Shown: in pieces, positions 1 through 13,662 of the stretch
Layout of the letters: every line of letters begins with the position of its first letter
Position numbering within the stretch: the first letter of the stretch is position 1
Assembly (NCBI GenBank): GCA_039654915.1
Contig: CM077600.1
Coordinates: forward strand, 36,688,492-36,752,491
Length of the DNA stretch: 64,000 nucleotides
Direction: 5' to 3'
Origin: Aquilaria yunnanensis
Lineage: Eukaryota > Streptophyta > Magnoliopsida > Malvales > Thymelaeaceae
Translations under genes and position numbers: made by a program
Notes under the pieces: model-generated
Seen by the model: the letters and a program-made list of their open reading frames with translations, nothing else
Told to the model about the DNA's origin: nothing
Database searches by the model: none

Positions 1-1440
1 TTAAAAACCAAAAGGAGATATTTAATCAAGATTTAATGTTCTTCTTCAGTGTTAGGAAAAAAGTTAAAGGTCTATAGTAAATTATAACAATTTTGACCTA
101 AGAACCAAGCCATTAATCAAGTTTATCTATATAAAATCTAAAAAGAAAACCTAAAAATAATGAAATCCTATCAATATAAAATCAAAAATAAAAACCTAGA
201 AATAATGAAATCAACAAACTATCTAACCCAGTGGTTTTTTGTTTGCACACCATTACCAATATGATTTTTATGAAAACTTGAAAATCTTACCAATAATGGG
301 GCTTTGCCTGCAATTATAGCAACAAAATGAAACAATCATGAGGCGAAACAGAAATGAAAGTACATTCAGGCTTTGTCATAGAATGTTCAATAAATAAATA
401 AATGCTCAAAAAAGAATTCGTCACTCAAAAGTCAAAAGTCACCTCGCCACTTGTAAGAGCAATAGGCAATATTACAACTGCTTCAACATCGAGAACAGGA
501 GAAAGGATTCGACACATAACAAAAATTTCAAGAATTTGATCTCCTACAAGAAAAACAAAAAGATTCTACGTAATTACCTTATCTCCTTTATTTTGTTTGC
601 TCTATCTTTTTCTATTACAATTTCCAACACATAATAGAGTCAATCTTGCTCACTCTCCTTGTAGATTCCACATTAAGCCCAGAAATTTCAATAATTTGAT
701 ATTGCACAAAGTAGTTAAAAACAATTTTAGAAAAAATAAATAGTTACATTTTGAAGCAGAACAATACCCTCACAATTCAAGCACAACAATCTTTGAAACA
801 CATAAAAAAAATCAAATATATCAAATAAAGAACTAAAAAAATAGATCAATATATCAATAAAACAAATGAAGGTAGAAGTCCTAAAATTGCTTCCACTTTT
901 GAAATGTTGATCGGTACTAATGCTCACGGAAAGAAAAAGAAAGATATAAGGCAAAACAACAATGATAAAGTGATAATCCAGTCAAAGAACTGAAAAAAAT
1001 AAAAATAAACGGAAAAGCCAAAACCAACAAAAGGAGGTGGTGGATTCAGCTAAGATGGCAAGGTGGAACATCCTCTGGCTCCAACATCCTTTATTCTCTG
1101 CCTTCAGCTCCGGCTCGAACACACTGACAATCGTCAACAAAATACTCACCTTCGACTTGACCATCTTCTCTCCTCCCGATCTTTCAAGTGAAATTCATTG
1201 ACATATTCACTTTCCATTGCCGACTATCATTGCCCTCAAAGCCACCACTGAGTTCCTTTTTCACCAGCATAAAACCCTAACAGAAAAACCTCTTATTGTT
1301 CGATAATGGGAGTAAAAGTGTGTGTTTGATTAGAAGGGTCATTGAAGGTGGAAATAAAGTAAAAAGCATAACAAAACAACGTTGTTCTAACCGATGGGCC
1401 AGGCCAAACTCCTAGGCCAAAAAGGACTAACTGCACATAA
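1..1440. other. AT-rich flank, possible minus-strand gene start
   Basis: No gene can be called firmly here. On the minus strand, an ATG at 1164 opens MVKSK and is followed at once by GTGAGT, a consensus 5' splice site. Upstream of it (about 1270-1279) is AAACCCTAA, the telo-box common in promoters and leaders of plant housekeeping genes. A candidate terminal exon lies at 425-543 on the minus strand: it follows a TTCTTGTAG acceptor, stays open for about 39 codons and ends in TGA. I could not link the two or recognise the peptide. The ORFs at 727-954 and 982-1164 read into intron-like sequence. Confidence 0.2.
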
Positions 1441-1469
1441 CCAGCTCAAATTATTAAATACTATTCCTG

Positions 1470-3113
1470 GAATAGTTACACTATTCATATTTAGAAGTTA
1501 GTAGTGGTGCATTAGAAATAGTAATACCAACAGCTAAGTTTTAAGCTGTTGGTAATTTCTAATGGTTAGCTATTGGTACCCACAGTCCAAAATTGATCAT
1601 TTTGTACCAACAGTTAAAATTTTACCTATAGTTTAGACCGTTGATAGTTACTAATGTGACAAATGGTCAAACCATTGGTAATTATTAGGCCAAAATAGTT
1701 AGTAACTACCGACGTAGTTACTTGTTGGAAACATTAGCAACGGCTAAAGTCATTGGTAATTTTTTTTGGTTTTAAAGAAATTAAAATAGTTTCCAATGCA
1801 TTTACATTGGAACTATTTATTTTTTTCCCAAAACTTACCTTACTTATGGAAAACAATTTTTTTTTTCAATCGAACAAAATTAAAAAGACTTCCTAGCTAG
1901 TATTACTAAAATTTGAAGCAAATTTGAAATAGCCAAAATTAAAATAAAAAAAGTTATAAAAACAAATAAAAAATAGCCTAACATAAAATTACAGATAGTA
2001 AAAATTGCCTAAAATAAATTTACAGATAATAAAAAACAACCTAAACTGAAATTGCAGACAATAAAAAATAATGGTCCATTATCTCTAAGCCTACTTCTTT
2101 TATTTACCCAGCCCATATCTTTCGGCTACCCAGTCCGTTTCTCCAAAAACCCTAGTCAACACAACCTATCAAGCCGCCACCACCGTTCATCCGTCCACCT
2201 TCACCTCCACCACCGGTATGAATCGCCTTGTCCACCCCATCATGGCCGACAAGTCACGGCCCTCCTTGCTTCCACACCTGCAATCGCTTCCTCCTCGCCC
2301 TACTCCACGGCAGTAACCCCGTCCTCCGTGGACCTCGTCTCGTCAAAGATTTAAGGGAAGCATTTAGACCAAGGCCAACAAAAATCAACAAAATCTATAG
2401 AGGATAAAACACATATACTCACCTCTATGATAAGATTCAACCGTTGGAATCGAAATCTCTACAAACCTCGTCTCCTCAACGGTTTAAGAAGCGGAAACGA
2501 CGACCAGCGCCTCTTGCCCGGACCTGCTGCCTAGATTAAGTTAAAGGGGAGGATGATCAAAAGGAAACCATGCGAAAAAACCGAAGACAAAAATAAATAA
2601 TTTCAATCGAAACTTTGAATCTCGATCTACAAAAAATGATATGAGAATTTGAAAAAAATAGCTTTAGAGAAAGTTAAAGAGAAGAAAACAAGGAGTCGGA
2701 ATATGTAAACCGATTAAAAATCTATTGAAAAAAAATCTGGCAACGGTGGTGCCGCCGAAAATCCTCGCTGCCGCCCAACCGGTAGGTTTTACTGAGAAAG
2801 AGAGAAAAAGGGGAGAAATGGGGTACACGACTTAAGGGGCCAATTTATAGTTAAAAAAAGGCCTAAATCTCGCTTTAGTCCCATACTTTCCACTATCATT
2901 TCAAATTGGTCTCTCTTTTGAATTTCTAATAGTTTAGGCTGCTAGTAATGTAAATTGTGCTTATCAACAAGTTAAACTGGTGGTAAATTACCACTAGCTC
3001 CACCCATTGGAAACCATCAAACTATGTTACTAACGGTCTAACGCATTGATAATTACCAACGGTTTGACAGTTGGTAATAGAGTCATTGGAAAATTGCCAC
3101 ATTTTAGTAGTCT
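1470..3113. mobile_element. CACTA (En/Spm)-like non-autonomous element
   Basis: Both ends of this block carry many short copies, in both orientations, of an ACCAACGG...CCGTTGGTAA-type motif (1530-1770 on the left, 2935-3095 on the right). This is the usual subterminal architecture of CACTA elements. The right edge reads TTTTAGTAGT at 3103-3112, matching the inverted CACTACTAAAA terminus. The left terminus is less clear: CACTATTCAT near 1469 is only a candidate, and I found no matching TIR or 3-bp target duplication. The centre has a proline/histidine-rich open frame (2052-2354) that I do not recognise and no transposase, so the element would be non-autonomous. Confidence 0.5.
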
Positions 3114-3138
3114 GTGATTTCGTTCAGTTTTCATTCGA

Positions 3139-3827
3139 TTGTCGTGGGGTTTTGTTTGGATTGAGAAGATGGTCATCTTGGGAGAGAACTTCACCAATAT
3201 GAGTCTCATTGCGGAGGAGGAAGCTACTTGTAGGTTGGTTTTGATGGATGCAGGGTGTGGTTTTTCATTGGTATTGATGGTAGACCTGAAAATTTTATCC
3301 AATCAATTGGTCAATTTGGATAGTCTTCGGGAGTCTCTTCGAAAAGCATGGAGATTTCATATTAGATTCACTTTACATGCTTTTAGTTCTAAACCTAGTA
3401 TAAAGATATTTCTTGTCACATCTGAGAATAAGGCTGATAGGGATGTGGCATTTTGCAATGGACCATGGACTTTAACAATTTGTTAATTGTTATGAGGATC
3501 CTATAGAAGGGAGATATGCCTTCTTCATTATTGTTTGACAAAGTGGCATTCTAAGTTCAAATAGTGGACGCCCATATCAAATTGTTTAAGTTGGAGATAG
3601 TTGAAACTTCAATGAATCAGCTGGGAGAAGTGATACGAGTTGACTACACTGGTTCATCCTTGAGGTTGCAAGTTCTTACGGATATCTCTTGTCCCATGAG
3701 ACACTACTTGATGGTGGAAGATAAGAATGGTAGAAAGTGGTACTACATAAAGTATGAATGGCTTGCAGAATTTTGTTACTTGTATGGCAAGTTAGATCAT
3801 ACTGAACGCAAGTGCATGGACTGCTAG
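3139..3827 (+). pseudogene. LINE ORF1 (DUF4283/zinc-knuckle) remnant
   Basis: Two consecutive open pieces (3139-3486 and 3564-3827) resemble plant LINE ORF1: a DUF4283-like part ending near NGPWTL, then a linker, then a CCHC-type knuckle. In the knuckle the second cysteine is replaced by tyrosine (CYLYGKLDHTERKC), which would abolish zinc binding. A stop and frame change separate the halves. A further open piece at 3834-4106 continues the ORF1 tail without a recognisable domain. Confidence 0.65.
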
Positions 3828-4489
3828 GCCGGAATGGATGCAAATGTTCACCAATATAAGGAGTGGCTTCGTGAAGCCCCGTTACCTCGAGCTTTTGGTG
3901 GACATTTGGATGAACTTCATATTAAGAACTTTGATGGGACATCACAAGAGTCTACTGCTAGGTTAGAACATCGTAAAAAATGTGAACAGATGACTCTGAC
4001 GGTGGATAAACAAAATGCCCCTTCCCCTATGATCTTGATACTAAGTAGCGAAGGGGTGAAAGCCTTAACAAAAGCTTTTTTGGATTCAAACAAAAAACAA
4101 CCCTAACCTAGGCAAAAGGTAAGCAAAGATGGCTTACATGGGGTGAGCAATATTATCCTCATGGAGGAGATTATACCAAATGTAGCCTTTAAGCCTGCGA
4201 ATAAGGCTACATTTGTCTTTGGTGCTGATCATTTGGCAGAGGCAGAGGGATAGAGAGCTAAGTGAGTTACCAGGGTGAAATATGCCAAGAGTGAAGCTAG
4301 GTCAGGTGGGACAGACAATTACTAACCAGCACCCAGGTGGTCCAACTAGTAATGGGATTATAAGGCAAGGAGACATGCTAACACCATCAAAGAAGAAGGG
4401 GTTAATAAGGACAAGCATAAGGAACGTACTAATAAGGTGAAAATGGTAAGAAATGAACTTTTTCTACCAAGGTTAAACACCGACTCACC

Positions 4490-7400
4490 TTGCCCCCACC
4501 AATGAGTTTATTTAGCTTGAATTGTCATGGTCTCAGACCAACCCGGACAGTTCATGCCTTGAAAAGGGCAATCCTAAAAAGGACCTCGGAAGTTGTTTTA
4601 CTTCTTGAAACCTGGAAGATATCATCTGAGATGGAAAAAGCAAAAGGAACATTAGGGTTTCAATCATGTTTCATTATGCCTTATGAGGGAAAGAAAAATG
4701 GAGTGGTTCTATGTTGGACGTTGGTGTGGAATGTCAAGTTGCTTTCATATTCACAATAGCATATCGATGTTAAAGTGTCAACTGTGGATGTAGTGTAGAG
4801 GTTAACAGGCTTTGATGGTCATCTAGAACTCGAGCTTAGACACAAGTCATGGGCTCTTATATGACCTTTGGCGGGACAAAAGAATTTAACCTGGTTGATT
4901 GTTGGAGATTTTAATGAAATATTGTGGGCTTCAGAAAAAATGAGGTCAGCCTAGATCATTAGGTCAAATGGTGGTGCTCTAGGATGCCGTGGAAAACGTA
5001 AGACTAATGGACTTGGGATTTTATGGCTCTAATTACACCTAACGACATGTTTTTTTTTTAGGGGGGTCTTAGTTCAAGAACGTTTTGATTGAGTATTGGC
5101 TGTGATGGATTAAAAATAGGTTTTCCCGAAGGCACATGTAGAACACTTCCCCTTTGTTTGTTTGGACCATAGTAAACTGCAAGTTTTTCTTATAGGTTAG
5201 TTGAATATATTCTTTTGGCATATATGGCGGTTTGAGGTTTTTTGGAGCATGGATGGTGAATGTGAAGGTGTGTTACGGAGGAGCTTAGCTAGTTCTTGTT
5301 CGGGTGAACTGTTAGAGCTCTTGGATATATATGTATAGGACTTAGAGGAATGACAAAAAGGCAAGAAAACATTTCAAAAACAAATAAAAGATGCCGAGAA
5401 GCAGTTGGAGCAAGCAGCGAAAGGAAAGGTTGACACACACTCTTATGCTCATTGTCATTAACTGGAAGAATAGTTGCAAGTTTTATGTGAGAAATAATAA
5501 AGATTCTAGAAGCAAAGAGCTAAAACAATGTGGTTATAGGAGGATGATATAAACACTAAATTTTTTTGCCAAGTAACATTAAGCAAAAAGCAGTGGAATA
5601 ATATTCATTTATTGTATAAAGACAACAGGGTAAAGATACTTCATCAAAAGACAATCCAAGAGAAAATCAGTCAATTTTTCTCAAACTTATTTAGTACTTA
5701 TGGTCTTAGTGGCTTCAACGAGGTTTTCCATTCTATGAAAAGGGTTGTGACTAGTAAGATGAATGAGCACTTGCAATAGCTGTACACAACTGAAGAGGTT
5801 CGAAAAGTTTGTTCCAAATGTTCCCGACTAAGTCTCACAGCCTAGATGGTTTTCCTCCAATGTTCTTTTAAAAGTATTGGCATTTGCTTAGTCTGAAAGT
5901 CGTGTCCTTTATTTTGGGAATTTTGAATAGTAGAACAATCCAGAAAAAAATTAATTTTAGTCAAATTATGTTTATTCCTATGGTACAGCCCTTAAAAATA
6001 ATGTCAAATGTTTAGCCTATCAGTTTGTGTAATGCAATTTATAAGTTAATATTGAAAGTCTTGGTGAATAGATTGAAGCTAGTACTTCCAAAGGTTATTT
6101 TAGAGAACCAAAGTGCATTTGTCTTAGGGTGCTTGCTTACTAATAATGCACTCATTGCCCTGGAGATTTGTCTCTACATCAGTGGTTTTTCTGGCAAGGG
6201 GGGGAATGTTGCAGAGATTAAGTTTGATATGACTAAAGCTTATGTAAAGTTGAAAGCATTTATGGTTAAAATGGGTTTTAAAATCTCTTAGGTTAATATG
6301 GTGACGAATTGCATTGAGTCTTCTTCTTTTTTTGTCTTATTTAATGGGCAACCTACAAAAAGGTTCAAAGCACTGAGGGGCTTAAAGCAAGGGGATCCAC
6401 TTTTACATTTTATCTTTTTGTTCTGTGTCGAAAGTTTATCAGCTTTAATTCGACATGAAAGGGAGTAAGGGTGATTCCAATTGGTGGCAATGATTCGGAA
6501 TAGTTATCCAATTTCTCATTTATTATTTGTTGATGGCAGTCTATTATTTTTTGGGGCTACTAAAAGGGATGTAGGGCATCTGATGGCTTTATTGAAGCTT
6601 TACGAAAATGCCTTGGGCCTGAAAGTTAATATGCAAAAATCATCACTTTTCTTTAGCCCAAATTGTTGTCAATATTTGAAGTAAAAACTTTCTGAGAAGT
6701 TGTGGACTTATTAATGTCTAAAGGTGGATAAATACTTAAGGTTTCCCAAGTTGCTTAGATGGAAGAAATCAACTTATTTCGATTATCTTATTGATCAAGT
6801 TCGACAAAAGATGGCGAGATGAAAAACTTCCCTTCTACATAAGCTAGTTATTCTATTCTTATTAAAGTGGTTGTCCAAGCTATGCTTGCTGATATTATGA
6901 ACTATATGTTACTTCATTCTAATATAAGCAACAAGCTTCGGTCACTGGAAATCAGATTTTTTTTGTCATCAGACATTTAAGCACAAAAAATTGGCTTGGT
7001 GCAGTTGGAACAGCCTTTGTATGTCCAAAAATACAGATGTTTAGGGTTTTGAGACATTGAAGCTTTTAACTATACTTTGTTGACAAAATAAGCTTAGAGG
7101 TTGGTGACAACATGGATAGTCTGGTGACTCAAGTATTTAAAGGGAGATATTTCTTGTTCTAGTCATTTTTATAGTCTCCTTCCAACCACTACTTGCACGT
7201 GTACAAGGGTATTTTGGCCGATCAAATGATTTTAAGCAAATGTGTGTTCTAGAGGGTTGGGAATGGAATCCGAATTTTAGTATGGTTGGACAATTGGCTC
7301 CCAGGTCCTTGTCTTAAGCCAATTACTTCTCTAGTTTCAAGCACAAAAAAGTAGTGAGTTGGCCATTTAATTAATCAACAAGGTTTTCATTAGAACCATG

Positions 7401-8377
7401 GGTTCATAGGTACATTATTCCATCCAAATAATGCCAAGGTTATTAAGCAAAATCTTCTTTTGGTTCATTTTAATAACGGTATTATTACTTGAGGAATGAA
7501 TGATAATGGTTATTTCACTATGAAATCAGCGCATTACCTTGCATATGTAGTGTTTTACAATGGGGACCCTTAATCTAGTTTGAATTTTGGTCATAGTTAT
7601 TGAGTTTCTCTTTTCTTTATCGAGCTCATTTGTTGCTTTAGAAACTTTACGGATGTTATTCCTACCTAGGATAATTTAGCAAAACGTGGGATAAAGGTTT
7701 CAATGATGTGTCCAATGTGTGCACAAAAGGAAGAATCAATGGGGCCTTAAATGTCCATTTTCAATAACAGTTCTTAATGGCTTATTGCTACAGCTACCTT
7801 ATGTATTGAAAATGTGGCAAGAAGCATTAAAGAGTTTCTTAGAGAATGACGAACAATTATCGTTAATGGTGGTGGTTTTTGGATAGTTCATATGGTATAA
7901 CCGTAACTTAGTTGTGCATGAAAACTATAGTCAACGGCCGAAGAAGGTTGCATTGGCTATTAAAGCCTGGGCTAGCTGCTAGTTATGTTAGGGGAAGGAT
8001 ACCGTGTATAGAGCAAAGCCGAGAGGAGCTATTCCAGTTCACTGGTCTCCCCACCACCGATGTCTTCAAAATTAACATGTATGTAACTTTTGATGTAGCT
8101 CCCCATTTGCCAAAACTTCCTAGGTGATACGAAATCAACGGTGGCTGGTAGCATACATCATGTCACAAGTGATGTACAATACTTAGAGGCATTGGCAATT
8201 TTATGGGAGTTAAAGGAAGCACACAGCGCAGGTTTGTCTTCAATTATGGTGGAGTTTGATTCTTCTGTAATGGTTTCAAAACATAGTAGAGTGGTTGGCC
8301 CTTCTTTATTTCTTTTCGGGGCGATTATAGATGAAGCCCGTGCTTTAAGTAATTTTTTTCATTCTTGTTCAATTTAA
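4490..8377 (+). pseudogene. LINE ORF2 (EN-RT-RNase H) remnant
   Basis: Residues SLNCHGL (about 4505) mark the start of the AP-type endonuclease. Reverse transcriptase motifs follow: NQSAFV and KFDMTKAY (6025-6291), GLKQGDPL (about 6380) and a finger/palm piece at 6481-6684. The catalytic F/YADD box reads FVDG there, so the metal-binding aspartates are lost. A reverse-transcriptase-like RNase H (RVT_3) piece is at 8141-8377, with the LEALAILWEL and VEFDS motifs. Many in-frame stops separate the parts. It is a fossil with no predicted activity. Confidence 0.75.
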
Positions 8378-8533
8378 TTTGTTATGTGCTTTTGTAATGG
8401 TATGATTCACACTGTTGAAAGACATAGTTTAAGGACCTTAAGAAGGATGCCTTAGGAGGGTCAGCTCCTATCTTGGTTGTTGAATGCTTTGAGCTTTGAT
8501 TAATTGAAGTCAATTTTCATCTTAAAAAAAAAA

Positions 8534-10755
8534 TACTTCATAAAATTTCAAGTTTATGGTCACTATCACAACTCATAAGTACATGATTTCTTTTGTTGCT
8601 TATAATTATTTGTGCAGGGTTGAGAGTATATAAAGATTTAAAAGAAAAAGATACCCCAACCTCTACCAAATGTCTTATAATGTGTAAGCCATTCTATTGA
8701 AATACCGAAAACAAAAGTTAATAGTAACTTAATATGACGGTTGATCATGTGGGCAGTGGCCTAAAATTTTATGGACTTTTTCATTGAGACACTGTAAATG
8801 GTACTTATTCTTGTTAAAGTTTAGAAAAGACTCATGGAGTTGAAAACTGATATCTTTTCCATCGAAAAAAATAAATGGAAAGAAAACTACATTACTGAAC
8901 TTAGAATAAAATAAAAAATTTGAAGCAGTATATTTAGGAAAATCCTATATCACATTTTATGTGTAATACATCAGTTACATACATTTTATCTATGGACAAG
9001 TAATCTTTACGGCTAATAAGATCATTAACTTCTGAGGGTTGAGGATATGGGTGTACTATAGACAGCTGAATCGACAAATATATAACCGAACCACATAAAA
9101 GCAAGTCAGTTTGTAGGCCAACCTTTTCTAGTCTCAATTAACCTTGGTATTCAATATCTATCTGAATTGTTGTTTTTTTATTATTTTATAATCAGTAAAA
9201 GATAAACAAAAATTGGAAAGCACTAGTGATATCCAATATGGAAGTTGTAAAAATCCTTGTATGTCATCATATAATAATGAAAACTTTGAAAAATGTTGTT
9301 ATTTCTCATAAAAGACAAATTCCTACTCTAGCAAAAAAAAGCAAAACATTGACAAAAAGAACTGTTGAATTTTAAGTTGATAGTATTTCATCGCAAACCA
9401 GTTGCTAAAAATCTACTTAGCAAATAGACTACTAATAGCCTAAGTCAGCTCTCATGATGCTAGCTACCAATGTTTCGGTTGTTACTCAGTCGTGACTAGC
9501 AACTAATTTACTAGTCAGTTTTTCGCATCCATCTTGTAATGCTATAAAACACAAAATCAGACCACATCCAAATATGTATAAAATCAAAACAAACTAGAGC
9601 TGATATAATGTATTAATTAGAAAGCTTGTTATTAATCTAGTTGGACCGAAACACAAAATTTAGGTAGCCAATTTCAACTAGTTTGCAATCAAAGCTAAGT
9701 TAATTGATTGATTGATATATTGCTTTTGTTATAGGATAATTTATAGTTATGACTAAAGATAACAATAAATATGATACAGATAGGATAGTATTATTCCCAC
9801 CTCATATCCATCATGTTGAATACCTAATTCATATTGTGATTCACCATTCATGGGTTTTACAATTTTAATACTCATATCCTATTTATTATAAGGCGGGTAG
9901 GGTTGAGTAAAACCTATCTACCTACTACATACTATCATAAATAATAGTAGTTTACATTTTGTAACAAGAAGAAAATTTATTAAATGGGAAGAATTCATGA
10001 GCAAAATTCCTAACAACCCAGTAGCTCAAACCAGCAAGCAAAGCTGTAAGAAAACAACACAACAGGTCACTAATGAATTCAAAAATATTCTTAAAAGAAT
10101 AGTAGACAAACAAATGAAAATGCATCAAGACCATAGCTCTAATAGTCTATTTGGAAACAATTAATAAAGTAAATGAAAGAAAAGGAAGGGAGAAGCAGAG
10201 GAGAGATAAGTTATTTTCTCCCAATTTAGAGGGATGAAAAAACATATAAAGAAGGAAAATGAAGATATAATGACTCTCCATTCCCCTATCTTTCCTCCTA
10301 TCCAAACAAGATAGTCATACTAATTTTGTTCCTTTTATTTTCCCCTTCCCTCCATCCAAACTAATCCTAAAAGAGCTGAATGATATAGCCCTTGGTTTAG
10401 GCCGGTAAGCAGGTAAGCAAGAGATACTTGGATTAAGACTTTTACAACTTAGTATATTGGCCTTATATTAAATTACATAATGATGTCTAGATAATATAGA
10501 TATGTAATTATGCAAATATATGTGGATAAGTTATGTAGCGGGTATGGTCTAAATCTACATCCTATCCAAATCCGCATTAAATACAAAAATAAATACCCAA
10601 ATTCAATACAAATTCATTTAATCATGAAAAAAAAATAACTGCTAGGTAGGATATAGTTTAATACTCACTAGGGCGAATCTCCATTAACATTCCTAGTTAC
10701 TATTTGAACTTAGATTGACATAACAATTACATATATGAAATTTGAAAACCTATAC
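8534..10755. other. Gene-poor stretch with transposon-like fragments
   Basis: I see no coding gene. Around 9385-9530 the sequence carries short GTTGCTA/TAGCAAC-type motifs in both orientations, like DNA-transposon ends. From about 9745 to 9935 and 10520 to 10680 there are CATATCC...GGGTAGGG-type segments, which recur near 51.2-51.6 and 62.5-62.9 kb and suggest a dispersed repeat. Open frames at 8934-9137 and 9952-10134 (-) are low-complexity and match nothing I know. Confidence 0.4.
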
Positions 10756-11355
10756 TATCCTTTTACTTTTTTTTTTATTCTTTAACAGTAATTTGTGAAA
10801 TCCTAACTTAACATATTTAGTAACTATCCGCTAGCAATTTCAATTTGTCTGTTTTTTTAATAGTTAATTGATATTTAAAATTATTGATTTTTTTTCTCTA
10901 TGTAAATATAAGATAATATTTTTAAATATCAATAAGATGTAAAAAATTACTAGACAGCTTTAAATTACTAAAATATACTTACGAGATGATTTAATTAAAG
11001 TTTCAGAAATTATAATCCAACAAAGTATAAAAAGGTTGAAGAAATATGGTAGATTTCCTTTCTCTATCTTTTTTTTTCATTGTTAATAGTAATATATGAA
11101 ATCCTAATTTAACATATATAGTAATCGTGTGCTCTCAATTTCAATTTGTTTTTTTTAACAGTTAATTAACATTTAAAATTATTTTTTTACTTTATGCAAA
11201 TGCAAAATAATATTTTTGAATATAAATATGATGTAAATAAGAATTGAACAACTTTAAATTATTAAAATAGAATTACTAGATGGTTTAATTAAAATTTCAA
11301 AAATTATAATCTGACAAAGCCAAAAAAAGGTTGAGGAAATGTGGTAGATTTCCTA
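10756..11355. repeat. Tandem duplication, two units of about 301 bp
   Basis: Two adjacent copies of an AT-rich unit lie head to tail. Landmarks recur 301 bp apart: TCCTAACTTAACATAT at 10801 and TCCTAATTTAACATAT at 11102. Both copies end with AAAGG TTGA(A/G)GAAAT(A/G)TGGTAGATTTCCT. The copies differ by scattered substitutions and small indels, so the duplication is not recent. It lies about 0.5-1.1 kb upstream of the bZIP start codon. Confidence 0.85.
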
Positions 11356-11868
11356 CAGGATTAATTATAATTTTACCTGAAGGATCAGATAATTTTACAC
11401 TTTTCCCTTACTGTTTTAGAAATATATACTTTGTCCTCTGTCTTTTTTACATTGTCTAATAATAGCTTCTGAAATATTAATTTAAATTTTATGATATTTA
11501 TTTTCCAATAATTTTAGTCTATATGATACTCATTTCATCCTATAATCATTGAAACATTTTTTTACATACAGAGGTTAAGGTACATGTAATTTATATTATT
11601 TTTTTTAATTTTATCCATGAAATTAAAAAAAAATTACGGTTAAGAGATATTTTAAGTTATCAGGTGTTTCTTTCTCTAAATAAAAAATAATTTTTTTCAC
11701 AGCGGCATCCCGCAGATAAGATTTTTGTCATCAAACTCGCAGGCATTGCCCGTTGACGCCTCATCAACCATTGTTGAGTGGAGATTTCAAGTGCGCTTTG
11801 ACGACGATGGGACTAGAAGTAGAACCACTGAACCATTCACCACCAACTCCACCTTCAACAGAATCAAA

Positions 11869-13616
11869 ATGGAGCAAAGGCTGCTCAGAGAGATCGACAA
11901 GATGCCCTCTAACGCCAGCGGCCCCCTGCACCGCCGGGCACACTCCGACACAGCCTTCCGCCTCGACGACCTACTCCTCTTCGACCCCTCTGACCTTGAC
12001 CTCTCCGCCCTCGACCCCCCTCGCGATCAGTACTCCGATGACTCTTCCAACGGTGCATGGGGCCCCCCGCCTAGCCCTTCCCACCGCCGGAGCCTCTCCG
12101 TTGACTCTGACCTTTGCGATGGCGTCTTCGACATCGCGGAAGACAAATCCAGTGGAAAGGCGGTGTCCTCGGCAGGAGGGAAGAGGGTTCATCACAGGCA
12201 CTGTAATTCCACGGATGGGTCTGTTACGGCGTCGTTCGAACTCGACTGTGCTATGGGTATTGACGGGGCTAAGAAGGCCATAGGTGCTGATAGGCTCGCG
12301 GAGCTTGCTTTAATTGATCCCAAAAGAGCGAAGAGGTACTCGTGTTTCTGCTAACCTGACTTCCTTTTCATTTTCTTTCCCGATTGTATCCTCGATGGTC
12401 TTAGTATATGTGATTTTCTCTCTAGCCGGAGCCTTTCAAACTTTTCAGTTGCTTCTTTTCATTTTATTTTGAAAGGTCATATTCTGAACTAGTCTACTGC
12501 TTACGTCAGTCTTCATATATGGTGCTATTGGATCAAACAAGTTTGTATACCTGGATCAGTCGATGATGTAGACCAAATGATTTTAGTAGTGAACTATGTT
12601 CTTATTTAGGTAGCTGCCTTTGAATTGACAATGGGTTGAAGGGGAAGAAGACAAAAAGAAAGAGATAAAGGAAAATGAGTGTGTTTCATTGCTTGTTTGG
12701 ATCGGCCAAGGAATTGTTTCTCTTGCTGTTGAAAATTTTCTTGGGTTCTATAGGATTCTAGCGAATAGGCAATCAGCTGCGCGTTCAAAGGAAAGGAAGA
12801 TACTGTACACAAATGAGTTAGAAAGGAAGGTGCAGACACTTCAGACAGAGGCTACCAATCTCTCAGCTCAAGTAACATTGCTACAGGTGCGTTCTTTTTT
12901 TTTCTGTGTCCCTGGTCATTTGTGGTTAAGTGTCTCACTTGTTTTTCCCCATGAGTTTCTGTACTGGAAATGTGTTTGATAAGTTAGAGACCTTGCTATC
13001 TGATACTATCTATCTTTGATTCAATGGATTTGGATTTCTTTGAATGACGAGGTTCAAAGCATGGGACCGCCAAGCGTTGGTGCTGTTTTGATGTATAACA
13101 TTGTCTTCCGTTCTTTATTTTGTTTCCTTCTTTCATTCTTTCTTTGTTTTTTTTTTTTTAAGTTTCAATTTTGTGTGTTTGTTCCCACCTTTTCTTTTGA
13201 CAGAAAGTATGGTTATATTTCAAAGAACATCTTATGCAGGCTTAACAAAGAAAGTGGTTTCTACCATTGATCATATGGCATTCCAAAACTTAAATTTGGT
13301 GGGGAAGTGCACTAGCTTTGCAGTTATTGTACTCCATAAATTTCTCTGTGGATATTTTTAAGCTTCTCCATCATCTAATGTGCCTGCCTCGGTGTTAATG
13401 TAGTTCCAACTTGCCAGGATTCCTCTGGCCTTCTACTGTTGCATATGGTTTAACTACTGTAAGCAAGGTGGCTCGCATTTTTACGAGCCGAGGTACATTC
13501 CTTATAGGATATTGTTTCCTGTGATGCAGAGAGACTCTTCTGGATTGAGCACTGAGAATAAAGAACTTAAACTACGATTGCAAGCCTTGGAGCAAGAAGC
13601 AAAACTTAAAGATGGT

Positions 13617-13662
<46 letters not shown>

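Larger units (their letters stand above)
3114..8533 (+). mobile_element. Degenerate L1-type LINE retrotransposon
   Basis: In order, the block encodes a gag-like ORF1 remnant, an endonuclease N-terminus, reverse transcriptase pieces and a C-terminal RNase H-like piece. It ends in a short poly(A) run (8524-8533). This is the order of a plant L1-clade element. Every reading frame is broken by stops and frameshifts, and the catalytic reverse transcriptase motif is lost, so the copy is dead. I found no target-site duplication. The 5' end abuts the CACTA-like block, so the true start is uncertain. Confidence 0.8.

Noticed and set aside
2052..2354. 100-codon frame with a signal-peptide-like start (LSLSLLLLF)
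   Set aside because: Lies inside the CACTA-like element and is low-complexity His/Ser/Pro. No family recognised, and it could be chance.
11725..11868. Upstream extension of the bZIP frame
   Set aside because: It begins with TTG, not ATG, and the family N-terminus aligns with the start at 11869. A non-ATG start cannot be excluded but has no support.
11753..12283. 176-codon overlapping frame in bZIP exon 1 (and minus-strand 11971-12201)
   Set aside because: Proline/threonine-rich shift products of the real exon, with no domain of their own.
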